DNA of 64,000 nt from Benincasa hispida (GCF_009727055.1 NC_052358.1:45639325-45703324), one strand, 5' to 3'. Shown: positions 46,721 through 59,897, counted from the first letter of the stretch. Notes: generated by a model not told the origin, from the letters alone. Numbers and translations: made by a program.

Positions 46721-49010
46721 TAGGTTCTGATACCCCAAATTCATTGATGCAAAGAATTACATTTATATTCTCGGCGGGTGAAACATGTCTACTCTCTGTT
46801 TAATCGTTAAATCGTTTGTGGATGTGTGGATTAATGGAGTTTCTGGGATGAAGCCTCTAGATTATTTAAATTCTTTTACATTTAAAGTTAATTGTAAGGG
46901 CCCCTGTGTTTTTGGGCATAGTTAACTGTTATCAAGTCTGTAATATCAAAGAGTTTGAGTATTGAGTCATTCTGAAGAAGCTTCATAGCAAGGGTTGTTG
47001 TTCTTTGAGGATGAAGACGACCAAATGTTGGTTGGGTCATGTAAACGATGGGGTAGACAATCACTGAGTATCGGATACTCGAGAGCTATTGTTCGCACGC
47101 ACACTAGATGATCGTGTAGCTCGGCAAGCTTCATCGCTTTGTTACTGACTACATGATCGTGGAGTAAATCGTTGACCTATCTCGTGTTAAGTAATCGTCT
47201 AGAGATCAGGCTTCGCTGCTTCATTGTCGTCTAAATGATCGTTTAGCATCCGTGTGTATTCGTCTTGTGTGTTAAATGATCGTATACCTGCCAAACGTTT
47301 ACTAAATGATGGGAGCTTCGCTCGACGATTCAAGACCCGGTTCGCCTATGAACCGGTTTGCTCGGTGGAAAAATGTAATAGATAGAGTTTTCTTTCCGGT
47401 TTTGAGGTGGTTCATCTCAGTCCATTAATCTTTGTTAATATACATAAGATGTATGTTTTATTTATATGACATATGGTATGACATATATGAAAATCTAACC
47501 TTAGGTTATGCATTGGTCATGCATCATCTCTTTATTATAAGTGTTATGATTTAGAGAAGCATGATTTAAATTACGTAAGAGCATGCTCATCATATAATAT
47601 AAGAGTTATATTTAAGCATGCATAAAGCATTGACAAGCATCATCTTTATATTATAAGTGTTATAGTATAATGGTGTATGGAAAGCATGTGTGTTTGGTTT
47701 GTTACTAGTATGTAAAAGTTATGTATAGTAATGATCGGACATTGCATGAAGCATGACATATAGGTTAAATTTATAAGGGTTATAAATACCTAGTTGTGTA
47801 GCAATGTATGGTTTTAGTTGTTTCTTTTATAAAAGTTATAAAGAAATTAGAACTAAAATCTATAAGAAAGATATGCATGCCAACTTAGGTTTGAATCATG
47901 GTTTTAAAAGTGTTTAAAACTTGGTTGATAAACTTAAGATCACGGTTCTAATATGATTAGCAACCTTAGGCTTTAATCTTTTAATTAGTTTAATAGGATT
48001 AAATTGACTAATAAAAGATTAAAGTGTAGCAAATCTATCTATAAGGGACCTTTTGTCTAAGGCAGGCTCTGTCTAGGCTAGGATATTTAAAGTGACAGAA
48101 ACAGAATATCCCTACTTGGGAACCTACTTGGAAAGGTGAATTAAATAGCTTTGATGCATACATGCAAGATTAAGGACAATCCACTAAAGAGTTTAATGTG
48201 ACTACTTGAACTTGTTTTATTTCAAAGACAAAAGTTGTTTTTGAGCGGATTAAAATTATTTAGACTAAAATCAGTAGCCGGATTGTCTAAGTTAATGAAC
48301 CCCTAGATAGAACATTCAGTGGGAGGTACTTGGGGCATCTGATGCTTCATTTAAATCTCTCGTGTTTCTCCCTTACTGTCCACACCGTGAGATCTATCCT
48401 CGGCCTCGTGGCACCCTTGGAGTGTCCCCCTAAAGGATGGTATTTGGGTAGGTCAATATCAAGGTGGATGGAGAGAATGTTCATAGTAAGTGGGAGCGTG
48501 AAGTGCGACATCATATCCCACCGTCTCACTTATTAGGTTGAATAAAGTTTCTCCACATCGCCTCGAGGTACCCTGGGAGTGTCCCCCTATAGGATGGCAG
48601 CTTTGTGCATTTCTTTATTTGATCTCCTGTATAGGATAAGGTTACTTAGTCTCTTGTCCTAATCTGCTTTTCCCTACGGTGGGCACATTAGGGCGGGACT
48701 CTGAGGCCGAAAATGAGGGGTTATACTTACGTGAAATTGTTAAGTGCTAACAGTTCTGGACCGAACAAATGGTGGTTGTTAGGTTCAGTTCCAAGAGTTG
48801 GTTCTGCCTAATGGTTGAGAGTGTCTCATTCCAATGAAGAGGCATCTGATCACCCCACTAGTGACGTTTGTCCTGCCTCGCTGGGGCATCATTGCAAAAT
48901 AGAAGTCTTTATCACTTAGGGTACTTAGGAACAGTTTTGCTAAAACTAATTAGTTAAAATGTGGTTTAGCAAAAGACTTATAAAAGTTTGTTCATTTTTC
49001 AGCAACGGTT
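46721..49010 (+). mobile_element. Long leader of the main copia element
   Basis: 2.3 kb without coding sequence between PBS and gag. 47095-47300 holds further ATCGTTTAG-type words. 48320-48760 is the block shared with 2180-2600 and, inverted, with 53527-53640. The short frames inside are not genes. Confidence 0.8.
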
Positions 49011-52000
49011 TTGAAAATGGCTACAACCACGATTGCTTTGCTAAGCGCTGAAAAATTAACAGGCGACAATTATTCTAGTTGGAAACATATGCTCACGACA
49101 ATACTAATCATTGAGGATCTTATGTTCGTCCTTATGAAGGAGCTTCCTCCTATTCCAGCTCCAAATGCCGCTCGAAATGTTCGGGAGGCGTACGAGCGAT
49201 GGATGGTGATGGAAAATTAGAAGTCAAATTATTCAACAACTAAAATCCTTTGGACGCGGTATGCGATGCATGTTCTTAAGATATGCGTTGATAGTCATGC
49301 ATCAATGGTCATGCGTTAGAATGATAATGCGTTAACGAATGTATGCGATGACCATGTGTCCTGCCACAAGTTTTCTTGCGCTCACGCCAAGTATAACGCG
49401 AACGCAAGTTTCTCGGATAATCTGAGGTCGAACACAGGGACTTGTAGCTATATGTATGTGGTAATGTGCATGTGGCAAGAATGGAAGGGAGGTTGCTAAG
49501 TTAATCCTACTCCTACTCCTATCTAACAGACAACACAATGAGAATATGTATGAGAGGTAGAGATACGACAACACTTGACATGAAATAAATGTACGGAAAA
49601 ATAGATAAAATGTTGAGATGATTTCATTGCAACCTTTAAGAGTGACCGCAAGGGCAACCTTAGTCAACGCAAACCATGCAATCATGCTACACATACGTGA
49701 ACCTAACTCTAGGACGTATGTGGTGTATCTGCGATATTGTCGAGAAGCCTATGCCTGCCTAGACCTCCATAACCCGGTCACTAGCTCTCGCCACATGAGC
49801 GTGGCTGCCGCATAACCCCTTATTCTACATCCTGGATGCATGAAAATTCATTCTGTAGGGTGCATACGCTGTGTGAAGCAAATAGAGCTTACCTCTAAGA
49901 TCCCCATTCTTGCCTATGCGTTCCAATCCGCTCTCTAGAGTCTTAGATTTGTGTTTTAGACTAATCTCCCAAGTATGCCTAAATGATGAATGATGCGCTC
50001 ATAGGACAAGGTAACCACATGAACTTTGCTGACCTAAGATTGTTCCTACCCCTAGTGAATAATGCATATATTGCTTAATGCAACCAACCACTTACCCTCC
50101 TAGGCAGTTAGTTGTTGCTGACTTTACTCATAGACAAGCAATGCGTTAGCCTATAGACAGGCGTTGCCGCAGCTTCACACTAAGCAAATAAGGTGACTCA
50201 CACACTCACACAACGCACACCTCTTGGTGGGTTGCTACATGCTTCATATCCCTAATCCACATGACTAAGTATGCGATACCCAAGCAATCCCACTAAGTGT
50301 TGCAATGAAAGTAAAGATGCTAAGCAAAGAAGATGGAGATGAAGTCGAAAGAAACATAGAAATGCATTGAAAACAAATTGTATTAATTCCTTAATCACAA
50401 AATGTCATATAATACAATATAAGAAAATAAAGATAAATGAAGTGACCGGTTGGAAGCAAGGACTTGCTTCCAGCGGATGTGCATCAAGGCTGTCGGTGGT
50501 GCCATGGATGGGCGGAGGAGCTGACTCTCTCGAGATTTAGCTCTGGTCGAGGGCTCCGATGTCACTCGGAATGGATAAAGGAGGTGGAGAACTCTCAAAT
50601 ATCTTCTCACGCAGTTTGTCTGAATCACGGGGAATCATGGGGAAAATCCTCAGATCACAAGAATCATCCCCGATTAACTTGAATTTCTGCTCATCAGCTT
50701 CTATTTATAGAGCTTAGATCGCCGACATCATTAATTGAACTGCTCTGAATATGACATTCGACGCGTTAGTCCTTTCTGAACCTCTGCCACTAACGGCGTG
50801 GTAGGTGAAATGTAACATCATCTTTTGGTTTTTCTCGAGGTAGATGCGTTGATGTGTTCATTCCACCAACCCTGCATTGATCCCATTAGTATGCATTGTT
50901 GCGTAGCCACAATCATTTAATGACCGCATTCACTTAATACCACAACTCTACACGATGACCGTAATCGCTAGGCGAGTGCAACTCCCATGCAATAGATGTA
51001 TACGGCTGATTACCGCAACATCCATGCGTTGATCGACGCGTTCGGCCTTGCGAAGGAGTGTTTCTCCTCATGCGGTCCTCTATGCGGTAGTTCAGTTTCC
51101 GCATTTGCGTCCATTTCCTGTTTTAGCTACAAAAATAGAACATTGAACGCATAATAATGCATAATAACGAGTTAGCTGAGATTCAATATGTTGATCGACG
51201 CAAGCTCATTTTCTCGTGAATTCCTATCATGATTGACGCATATTCTGCTTAACGACCTTCATAATTCTAAGTAAAAGGCTTAAGATGACATGCATTTCTG
51301 CATGTCATCAATGGACATGGGCGAATGAAAAGGCCTGAGCCTATATCTTGGCCAGTCTTAGTGATGTGTTGGCCAAGAAGGATGAGCTCATGGTCTCAGC
51401 GTATGAGATCATGAAGTCCCTACAGGGGATGTTCAGTCAACCGTCTGGATAGCTCAAGCACGAGGCTCTTAAATACATCTTCAACTCCAAAATGGAGGAA
51501 GGCATCTCTGTTCGTGAACATGTGCTTAACATGATGGTTCACTTTAATGTGGTAGAGATGAATGGGTCTAGAATCGATGAAGGTAGTCAGGTTAGCATAA
51601 TCCTGCATTCATTGCTAGAAAGCTTCCTCCACTTTTTTTGCAATGCAATACTTAATAAAGTGGAAAATACCCTTACAACTCTCCTCAACGAGTTGTAGAC
51701 CTATCAATCCTTATTGAATAGTAAGGAGAAAAGAGGAGGTGAGGCAAATGTTGTTTCATCTTCAAAGACGTACCATCGAGGTTCGACCTCAAGGATGAAG
51801 TCTGCACCTTCTTCTTCTAACACCGGAAAGTGGAAGAAGAAGAAGGGTGGTAAGGGGAACGGGAAAGCACCTACTAACCCGCCACTTGTCACCCAGAGGA
51901 ATAGGCGTTCGACGTCGATTGACAAAGGAAAATGTTTTCACTGCAACCAGGATAGACACTGGAAGAGGAATTGTCCTCGTTATCTGAAAGAAAGGAAGGC

Positions 52001-52180
52001 CGCCAAGGCTAAGGCTAAGGCGAACAAAGGTAAATATGATTTACTTGTATTAGAAACTTGTTTAGTGGAGAATGATGATTCTGCCTGGATTATTGATTCG
52101 GGTGCCAATAATCATGTTTGTTCTTCTTTTCAGTGGATTAGATCCTGGCAGAAGCTGGAGACTGGTGAAATGACGATGTG
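49011..52180 (+). pseudogene. copia gag, split by a 2.1-kb insertion
   Basis: Gag begins at 49011 with MATTTIALLSAEKLTGDNYS, whose GDNYSSWK is the usual copia Gag start. It is cut at 49203 and resumes at 51316 with ANEKA-AYILASLSDVLAKK. Deleting the insertion and one target copy makes the join read ...YERW-TWANEKA, so this was one frame. The later part has UBN2-like text (SVREHVLNMMVHFN) and a full zinc knuckle CFHCNQDRHWKRNC (C-X2-C-X4-H-X4-C) at 51933-51974. Several stop codons (for example at 51363 and 51699) make it inactive. Confidence 0.85.
49204..51310 (-). mobile_element. 2.1-kb TG...CA insertion in copia gag, probable solo LTR
   Basis: It runs TGGTGATGGAAAATT...GCATGTCATCA and is flanked by ATGGA on both sides (49199-49203 and 51311-51315). 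CTATAAATAG on the minus strand (about 50697-50708) is a good TATA box, suggesting minus orientation. It is rich in ATGCGTT and GATCAACGCAT words. No PBS, PPT or coding frame, so a solo LTR or a non-coding LTR element of a family not otherwise present here. Confidence 0.75.
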
Positions 52181-53526
52181 AGTAGGCACCAAACATGTCA
52201 TCTCAGCTGTGGCAGTGGGAGGAATCCAATTATCTTATAAGATAGATTTCTTGTTTTTAAAGATGTATTTGTAGTTCCTGAGTTGAAAAGGAACTTAATT
52301 TCTGTAAAGTGCCTGTTTCAATGTAAATATACTCTTAATTTCAATGTGGATAAAGTGTTTATTCATAGAGATAGAGTTGAGATTTGTACAACTAAACTGG
52401 AAAACAACTTATATGTGCTAGGACCGTTGGCCTTAAGTTTCCTCCATAACATAGAGATGTTTAAAACTGTCGTAACTCAATCTAAACATCAAAGAATTAA
52501 GAAAATACCCAAATTTGGCACCTTTGATTAGGGCACATCAATCTCAATAGGATTGAGAGGTTGGTGAAGAATGGCCTTCTAAGTGAGTTAGAAGAAATTT
52601 CTTTACCGGTGTGCGAATCTTGCCTTGAGGGTAAGATGACTAATAAACCTTTTACTGGAAAAGGTTATCGATCCAAAGAGCCTTTAGAGTTAGTACATTT
52701 TGACCTCTGTGGTCCTATGTATGTGCAAGCCAGGGGAGGCTATGAGTATTTTATCAGTTTTATTGATGATTACTCTAGGTATAGGTATGTTTATCTGATT
52801 CAATAGAAGTCTGAATCCTTTGAAAAGTTCAGAGAGTTCAAGGTTGAGGTTTAAAATGCATTGGATAGACGAATTAAAATACTTCGATCAGATCAAGGCG
52901 GAGAGTTTTTAGATTAGGGGTTCCAGGGCTATTTGATAGAACATGGAATCGTTTCCCAACTCTCAGTGTCGGGTACACCACAGCAGAATGGTGTAGCGGA
53001 GAGGAGAAATAGAACTTTGTTGGACATGGTTCGTTCAATGATGAGTTATGCTTTCTTATCGGACTCGTTTTGGGGTTTCGTAGTGGAGACTGCGGTGTAC
53101 ATACTCAACTGTGTTCCTTCCAAGATGTTGCGAGAACACCTCTGGAGTTGTGGAACGGGCGTAAAGCTGGTTTATGTCACTTCATGGGGCTGTCTCTTAT
53201 ACACATCTAGATGTGTATAAGAGACAGGAATAATCCAAAGAAATTGGAACCACAGTCGAGGTTATGCCTCTTTGTAGGCTACCCCAAAGGTACACGAGGG
53301 GGTTACTTTTATGATCCGTCAGAAAATAGGGTGTTTGTTTCCACGAACGCTATTTTTCTAAAGGAGGATCATATTAGGGAGCACAGTCCACGTAGTAAAG
53401 TCGTGTTACGTAGCTTTCCAACGAAACTACTGAAACTTTTAAAAGAGTTGTTGAAGGCCCTACTTCATCAGCAAAAGTTGTTGATGATAGTTCATCTGGT
53501 AGGTCGGTTCCACCTCAAGAGTTGAG
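52060..53526 (+). pseudogene. copia protease and integrase region
   Basis: Protease: AWIIDSGANNHVCSS near 52085-52130 (DSGA active site). GAG-pre-integrase: PVCESCLEGKMTNKPF near 52605-52650, with the second Cys pair of the HHCC zinc site. Integrase core: ELVHFDLCGPM near 52690 (first Asp) and SFIDDYSRYRYVY near 52755 (second Asp), then GTPQQNGVAERRNRTLLDM near 52975-53030. The C-terminal part has PKKLEPQSRLCLFVGYPKGT at 53235-53295. Stops and frameshifts interrupt it (for example TAG at 52804-52806), so it is inactive. A library adapter sits at 53190-53227, and the last copia text before the next element is ...SVPPQELR near 53525. Confidence 0.85.
53190..53227. other. Nextera/Tn5 junction adapter (assembly contamination)
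   Basis: Two 19-base Tn5 mosaic ends back to back: CTGTCTCTTATACACATCT (53190-53208) and its exact inverse AGATGTGTATAAGAGACAG (53209-53227). This is the Nextera mate-pair junction sequence. It makes the well-known false peptides LLYTSRCV and MCIRDR in the frames that cross it. There is no 9-bp duplication beside it, and the copia text lacks about seven residues expected after 'WG', so native bases seem to have been replaced. Confidence 0.97.
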
Positions 53527-55502
53527 GGGCATGGATCTCACGGCATGAACATTTAGGGAGAAATGTGATGGAATCATTGACATATCAGATATATCTCTTC
53601 CTCCCACTGAGTATTCTATAACCAAGGGTTTTGTTTACTTAGAAAAAACACGGCTAAGAATTTTAACTAAGTGACTTTTTAGGTTTGCCCAAAAGTAACA
53701 TTTACCTTGGATAGTTTAAACAACTTTTGATCATCGTCCATTAAACTCTTTAATGGAGTCTTTAACCAACTGTCGCATGTTTACAAAAAAATCTATCTAG
53801 TTCACCTTTCCAGGTAGGTTCGCAAGTAGGGGTGTTCCATTTCCGTCAGCTTAAATACCCCAGCCTAGACAGAACCCGCCTTAGACAAAAGGTCCCTTAT
53901 AGATAGATTTATATACAATTTTAATCTTTTATGCCAATCAATTTAATCCTATTAAACCAATTTAAAAAGATTAAACTAGGTTGTTAATCCCATTAGAACC
54001 TTGAACTTAGGTCTATCTCAATTCAATTTTAAAACCCTTTTAAAACATGAGTTCACCTAAGTCTGCATGCAACTCTTTCTTATCGATTTTAGTTCTAATT
54101 TCTATTATAACGCTTATAACAGAAACAACCAAAATGAACCACAACGCAAAGCAAACACATACAAGGCATTCATAACGCTTACAAATTGGCCTAAGTGTCA
54201 TGCTCCATGCATTGTTTATTCATTGCTACTTTTATATAACTCTTATACAAATAAGCAACGAACCAAGCAAAACATGCTTCCATTCACCCTTATACTATAA
54301 CTCTTATAATATAAAGATGATGCATGAATATGCTTACTGCATACATAATATAACTCTTATATTTCATGATGCATGCGCATGTTTTTTTGTAATTTCATCA
54401 TGACATATTATAACACTTATAATACATGATGCATGAATAATTGCACAACCTAAGGTGGGTTTCAAATCTATATGTCATACATTATGCCATATAAAATACA
54501 TACATCTCATGTATATAAAACAAAAAGTTGATGAACCGGGATAATTAGCCTTAAATCCTTAAAACCAAAAGCTAACTATTACAAAAGCAAAGAGTCACCG
54601 GTTCAAACAGGCGAACTAGGTCTTGAACCGTCCGAGCGAAGGAACGTGTCTTCACTGATCATATAGCAAAAATCATGCGATCGTCTACAAGAAAGAGTAA
54701 ACAATTTACTCAATCGTTTACCAACGCTTCCAGAGCTAAATGATCGTTTAGCAACGATCGTGTACCTTTTACTATGTGATGAAGCATGAGGTACGCAATC
54801 GTGCAGCGCGCAACGCATAACGCAAACCTTAAACGATCGTCTAAACGACAACGATGCAGTGAAGCACAATCATTTAAAGGATCGCTGAGCGAGCGCCTAA
54901 GTATCATATACTGCGTGATCGTGTGGTCAATAACGATGCGATGAGGCATGCTAACTACACGATCATTTAGTGCGTGCGTCTTTTATTACACGATGAGCAT
55001 CATATGCTCCACTCGATCGTTTACCTCCAGCGTCCACGCGATCGGGCAATCAATGCTACGCGATAGAGAAAACATTTTACCCTAGCTAAACAATCATGTA
55101 GTAAATACTACATGATTGCATAGAAAAATCTACACGATCGTTTAGCCAAATCCCAACGATCATTTACCTGAGGCTACACGATACAACCAACTCTTAGTCT
55201 TCTTCTTTGCTAAGAACCGTATCTTGATGCTTTAAAACTTCATCACGAACGACTCGACAAACTCAAATACTTTGAATTACAAACTCGATTTCTTCTTAAG
55301 TATGCCCAAAAACACAGGAGGCCTTACAAATTAACACTTTGTAATTTAAAAGAAAGCTTTTAAACAGAGGCAATTAACCCGTAAACATTCATCAACGCCA
55401 TCCACAAACGCATTTAACACTTAAACGCAAATGCAGAAAACCCACCACGACTGTAAAAGAAGTTCAAAACATAAATGAAATTTGGAATATCAGAACAACC
55501 TG
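53527..55502 (-). mobile_element. Leader of a truncated opposite-strand copia element
   Basis: Inverted, it begins near ...GGCATGGATCTCACGG and passes through CTCAGTGGGAGGAAGAGATA, matching 2190-2260 and 48320-48400. 54660-55170 is packed with ACGATCGTTTAG-type words. Its gag-pol and other LTR are missing: the leader is joined directly to plus-strand copia pol at about 53527. Confidence 0.8.
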
Positions 55503-55514
55503 ACTTTGATACCA
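55503..55514 (-). other. Primer-binding site of the truncated copia element
   Basis: Inverted it reads TGGTATCAAAGT, 10 of 12 matching TGGTATCAGAGC. Confidence 0.75.
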
Positions 55515-55516
55515 AT

Positions 55517-57548
55517 TGAAGGAAATCAGACATGAGGATTTCCATGAGCAACGGAATGATCATTCCAAATTCCATTCGAAATTGAACATACATAATTACA
55601 GTCAAGAAACGGAAACTAACCGATCATGCACAATACGAAATTATAGCATGCTTGATAATAAGATCAAGGGAAAGATCATACATATTTTTGAAGACTCATC
55701 TTCAAACTCCCTCGATCACGTTGCTCATTCATTCTTCAAGACAGCAACACATGAATGCTCGAACACAGTGACTGCAACAGCACGATCAACGACAAACTCG
55801 AACTCAACGATCTTCAAGATTACGAACCCAACGAATAGCCTCTAAATATCTCGAACTAAGTCGAGTTGAGTAAGACACCACCACAATTGCTACCTTGGTA
55901 TTCTCGGTGTGAGAATCCAGAAGTGTGGGCTCTGTGTGGACTTGGTTAGAGGAAGAGACCGGAGGAGTAACAATTGTGTAAACGATTGAGCATGTGGGAG
56001 ATGATAAGAGACTATCGTATAGACGAATGCCCAATCGTTTAGAAGACGGCAAGCTATCGTATAGCAAAAGCCCCGCGATCATTTAGAAGACTACCAATTA
56101 AGTGAACTATCGTGTAGTGTCACTCCATGATCATTTAGTTTTTCTTTAACTATCGTTTATTGAATCCTATTCACTTAACAGCAAACTGTGAGTCTATTCG
56201 AGAATGGAAACTCTACTAAATTTTAGGAAAACATTTTTTCTTTTTATCTCACGGTTACAATAAAACTATCAATAACCTCCTACTCAATTGGTTATTAGAG
56301 AAAAAGATATAATCATCCAATAATTAATATTATTCTAAATATATATGATAACAAACTTACCATATTATATTTATAACCTATAGTTTTAATATTTCATCTC
56401 CTGAAACATAAAAACCATAGTTCTTTTTCTATTTCATGGTACTTAATGTAAATCTCATTTACATTAATCCTCCACTTGATGTATCTCATACATCACACCG
56501 ATCATATCATAGATAATCGAATTTTCCCTTGTTTATTTGAACATTTCAAATCAACATCAAGAACTGATTCTCAACTTGAATCCATTGAGCTACCAAGGGG
56601 ACCTTATAGACATGTAGCTTGAAGCTCCAACGGTATGTGAATAACTGACTAAACTCTTTAGTCACTGGATCCACCATCTATCAACTGCCAGGACTCCACT
56701 AAAGACCGACAGTTGCACTTTCCTTACTACAAGTATATTTTGTGTCTATATTAACCAATCAACAGTGCGATAACCCTTCACAAATTGCTCGTAAGTACAG
56801 TTGGGCCAATAACCGTTATGCTCTTGTAGTTACATCTAACTTTTTAAGTACCACTGATTCCTCTAATGAACATAAGTCATAGTCCTACTATGACTGAGTT
56901 CTCTCTTCCAAAGAGAAGTTGTGGCCACTATGTTCAAGACCCAGAATCAGCCCTTAAGGAAGCAATCTATCTACTTGCCTCTGCTTGGGGAAGGAGTGAA
57001 TTTCATCTTGTGTAATTGAGTTCCCAGATCCCAGAGCAGACAAATCTCCAAATGACCGCCCTCAAAAGCAGAAGTTCCCAAAACACTCAGGATTGAGGTC
57101 ATGTCATCTATGGTCGTTTAGGTGAGATGTAACTCTCACGTATCAACGGCGTTATATAAAGAGACAAATCATCTCGTGGTCTGGCCTTACACAAACTCTT
57201 TGTATAGGAAACCCCTGCTCGCATGTCTCCACATGAATGGTCAGGAACTACCATCTGTAGTAGTTCACAAAAATTGTAAACCTCTACAAAGCGGGTTGTA
57301 CCCATAGTGTCACTAGGATCAGGTATCCCTCCTTAATCCTTATACTACAGACCTTTTTAGGTTATCACTTAAGGCATGATCCACTTGTATATCTCATATA
57401 CATGCTTAAGTTTACATACAATAACCATGGAGCTTTGTTTATTAGATATAAGTAACTGCCAAATAAAATAACTCTTATTTTATTCATAACAATATGTACA
57501 GTGTACAAACTACGAGACTCCAGGAGAATTAGGACACCAATCCCAACA
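55517..57548 (-). mobile_element. 5' LTR of the truncated opposite-strand copia element
   Basis: About 2032 bp. On the minus strand it starts TGTTGGGATTGGTGTCC at 57548 and ends ...CCTTCA at 55517, two bases before the PBS. It is nearly the same as the broken LTR parts at 42605-43306 and 43786-44827. The hairpin is at 57188-57206. Its 57548 end abuts the YVDD motif of the interrupted copia RT. Confidence 0.85.
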
Positions 57549-58359
57549 ATATGTAGATGATATCCTACTCATTAGGAATGATGTATGTCCACGGACTAAT
57601 ATTAAGGAATGGCTAGCTACTTAATTCCAAATGAAAGATTTGGGTGAAGCATAGTTTGTTCTAAGGTTTCAAATCATTAGGGACCGTAAGAACAAAAAAC
57701 TGGCATTGTCTCGAGTATCGTATATCAACAAAATGCTTGTCAGGTATTCAATGCAAAATTTTAAGAAAGATTTATTATCTTTTATGCAGGGAATTATCTT
57801 ATCTAAGGAACAATGTCCTAAGACACCTCAAGAGGTTGAGAAGATGAGACGGATTCCCTATGCATCTGCAGTGGGTAGCCTTATGTATGCCATGTTGTAT
57901 ACTAGGTCAGATATTTGCTATGCAATAGAAATAGTCAGTAGATATTAATGCAATCTAGGATTTGATCACTAGACAATAGTTAAAACTATTCTCAAGTATC
58001 TTAGGAGAATGAGAACTATATGTTTGTGTATGGTGCTAAGGATTTGATCCTTACAAGATACACTGACTCTGATTTTCAGATTGATAAGGATTCCAGGAAA
58101 TCCATATCAAGATATGTGTTTAGTCTTAACAGAGGGGCTATAGTATGGTGTAGCATCGAGCAAGATTATATTACCGGCTCTACCATGGAGGCAGGGTATG
58201 TAGCTGCTTGTAAAGCTTCTAAAGAAGTTGTCTGGCTTAGAAAGTTTTTGATAGATTTGGATGTTATTCCAAATATGACACTGCTGATCACTCTTTATTA
58301 TGATAATAATGGTACTGTGGCAAATTAGGAGCCTCAAAGCCACTGAAACGCACATAAAA
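57549..58359 (+). pseudogene. copia reverse transcriptase (3' part) and RNase H remnant
   Basis: It begins exactly at the RT active site YVDDILL (57550-57570). It continues with text for QMKDLGEA, KLALSRVSYINKMLVRY, YASAVGSLMYAMLYTRSDICYAI, and RNase H pieces (YTDSDFQIDKDSRKSIS, STMEAGYVAACKASKE). Stops occur at several places and frames change. The N-terminal 200 or so residues of RT are missing; the gap corresponds to the deletion at the other end of the opposite-strand element (53527). The end is cut at 58359 by an Athila-type LTR. Confidence 0.85.
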
Positions 58360-59873
58360 TGTTCATTATTTGCCTTAAATTTAGGATGGTCTTTAATGTA
58401 TTTTTATCAGAATTTACATGTTTACTAATGATTTCCAGAATTTATGATCTAGAAGTAAATTATACTTAAAATGAGCCAAAAGGACCAAATTAGGCTTAAA
58501 GGAGCTAAAACCGAGCAATGTACCAAAGAGGGTGAAGAGATGAGAGGAAAAATGCCAAAGAAAACAAAGGGCAAAGTAGCATAAGGCTAGCGTTGCGACG
58601 TTGCCCCATTACGCTACAAGGCAGTAACTATGTTAATTGAAGCATAGCAATGTTGGGTGTAGCATTACAATGGTATGACACATGACATAAATTGATCTCG
58701 CGCGTTTGATGGAGAGTAACAATGGAGTAGCGATGCTAAACGCATTACGTTTGAAGGCAGTAACTGCGCTTGAAAAGGCAATGTCGCTACGCTACAAGTA
58801 CCATAGCATTACGTTGCAGGAAAATCAAACCAATGTCATTATGTTGTGGTTGAGCATTGCGACGCTTACTTTTCATATTTGAAAAATCTACGAATTTTGG
58901 CAAGGATTTTATTCCCAATTTCTCATCCTCTATGTATTTTAGATGTCTCCAAATACAAGGGCCACGAAAAGAAGGACATTCTGACCTAATTTTTAGATCT
59001 AAAGTAGTGAGATCTTACCAAAGAATAGAGTATGAAGAGTTATTATGGAGACTGTTCAACTTTTTGACATGCTAACAAAGAGAAGAGTGACAATGGCTAC
59101 CAAAGGAGAAGCATTCCGGACAGGATTTTCTCTGGTTCTTTATTTTTCTCTACTTGGATGTTTCCAATTTTGTATGCAAATATGTTTATAAGAATCATGA
59201 ATGGCTACACTCTTTGTTTTAGGGTTTTGTTGGATTTACATATGGATCTGGATTAATGCTTAGGAATTCTACGGAATTGCATAACTTTTTATCTTTTAAT
59301 GTTATTGTTCTTAATTTATATTGATTGTCCATCTATGGATTTTAGATTAAATGTTCAATTCGGTAGGTTGCATGTTTAATCGGACTTATAACATTGAATT
59401 GATATTAATCTATCACGTATGTAGTTAGGAAGATAGTAAAAGTTGATGATGATAATGTTTAATGCCATGGGTCTTAATTTGATATCACGATGTTAGTTAT
59501 CATTTAGGGTTGCATGAAAAATATTTGTTTTTGAAAGATAATAATTCGAAATTTAGTTTCTAGACTTAGATCAATGGTTTTGCTTAATTCCACGATTAAC
59601 CTAAGTATTGTTCAATGAAGTTTGTAATAAAATCGACACCTCAGGACACTATTTTATTCTGAAATTACATTTGTTTGTCTTGTTATTTTATTTTATAGCA
59701 ATTAAATAAAAAAATCATTCAAATTGACTTTCCAATTCCCTAGCTGAAATCGACACTATTCTAAATAGATAAGTAGTAATTGTTCATTTAATCCCTGAGG
59801 ACGATATTTGACCTCTTAAATCGTTTTAATATACTATAACTTAACCACGTACACTTACATGTTTTGCACATCA
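58360..59873 (+). mobile_element. LTR of an Athila-type gypsy element
   Basis: TGTTCATTATTTGCC...TTGCACATCA, 1514 bp, placed before an Asp-tRNA PBS. 58580-58870 carries a run of words around GCGTTGCGACG and CATTACGTTGC, like the array at 837-1060. The short open frames here are not genes. Confidence 0.75.
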
Positions 59874-59879
59874 AGTTTT

Positions 59880-59897
59880 TGGCGCTATTGTCGGGGA
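59880..59897 (+). other. Primer-binding site (Asp tRNA)
   Basis: TGGCGCTATTGTCGGGGA differs in two positions from the Athila/Tat-type PBS TGGCGCCGTTGCCGGGGA. Confidence 0.8.

Noticed and set aside
53211..53525. Separate small gene starting MCIRDR
   Set aside because: The start is the adapter sequence; the rest is copia integrase C-terminal text.
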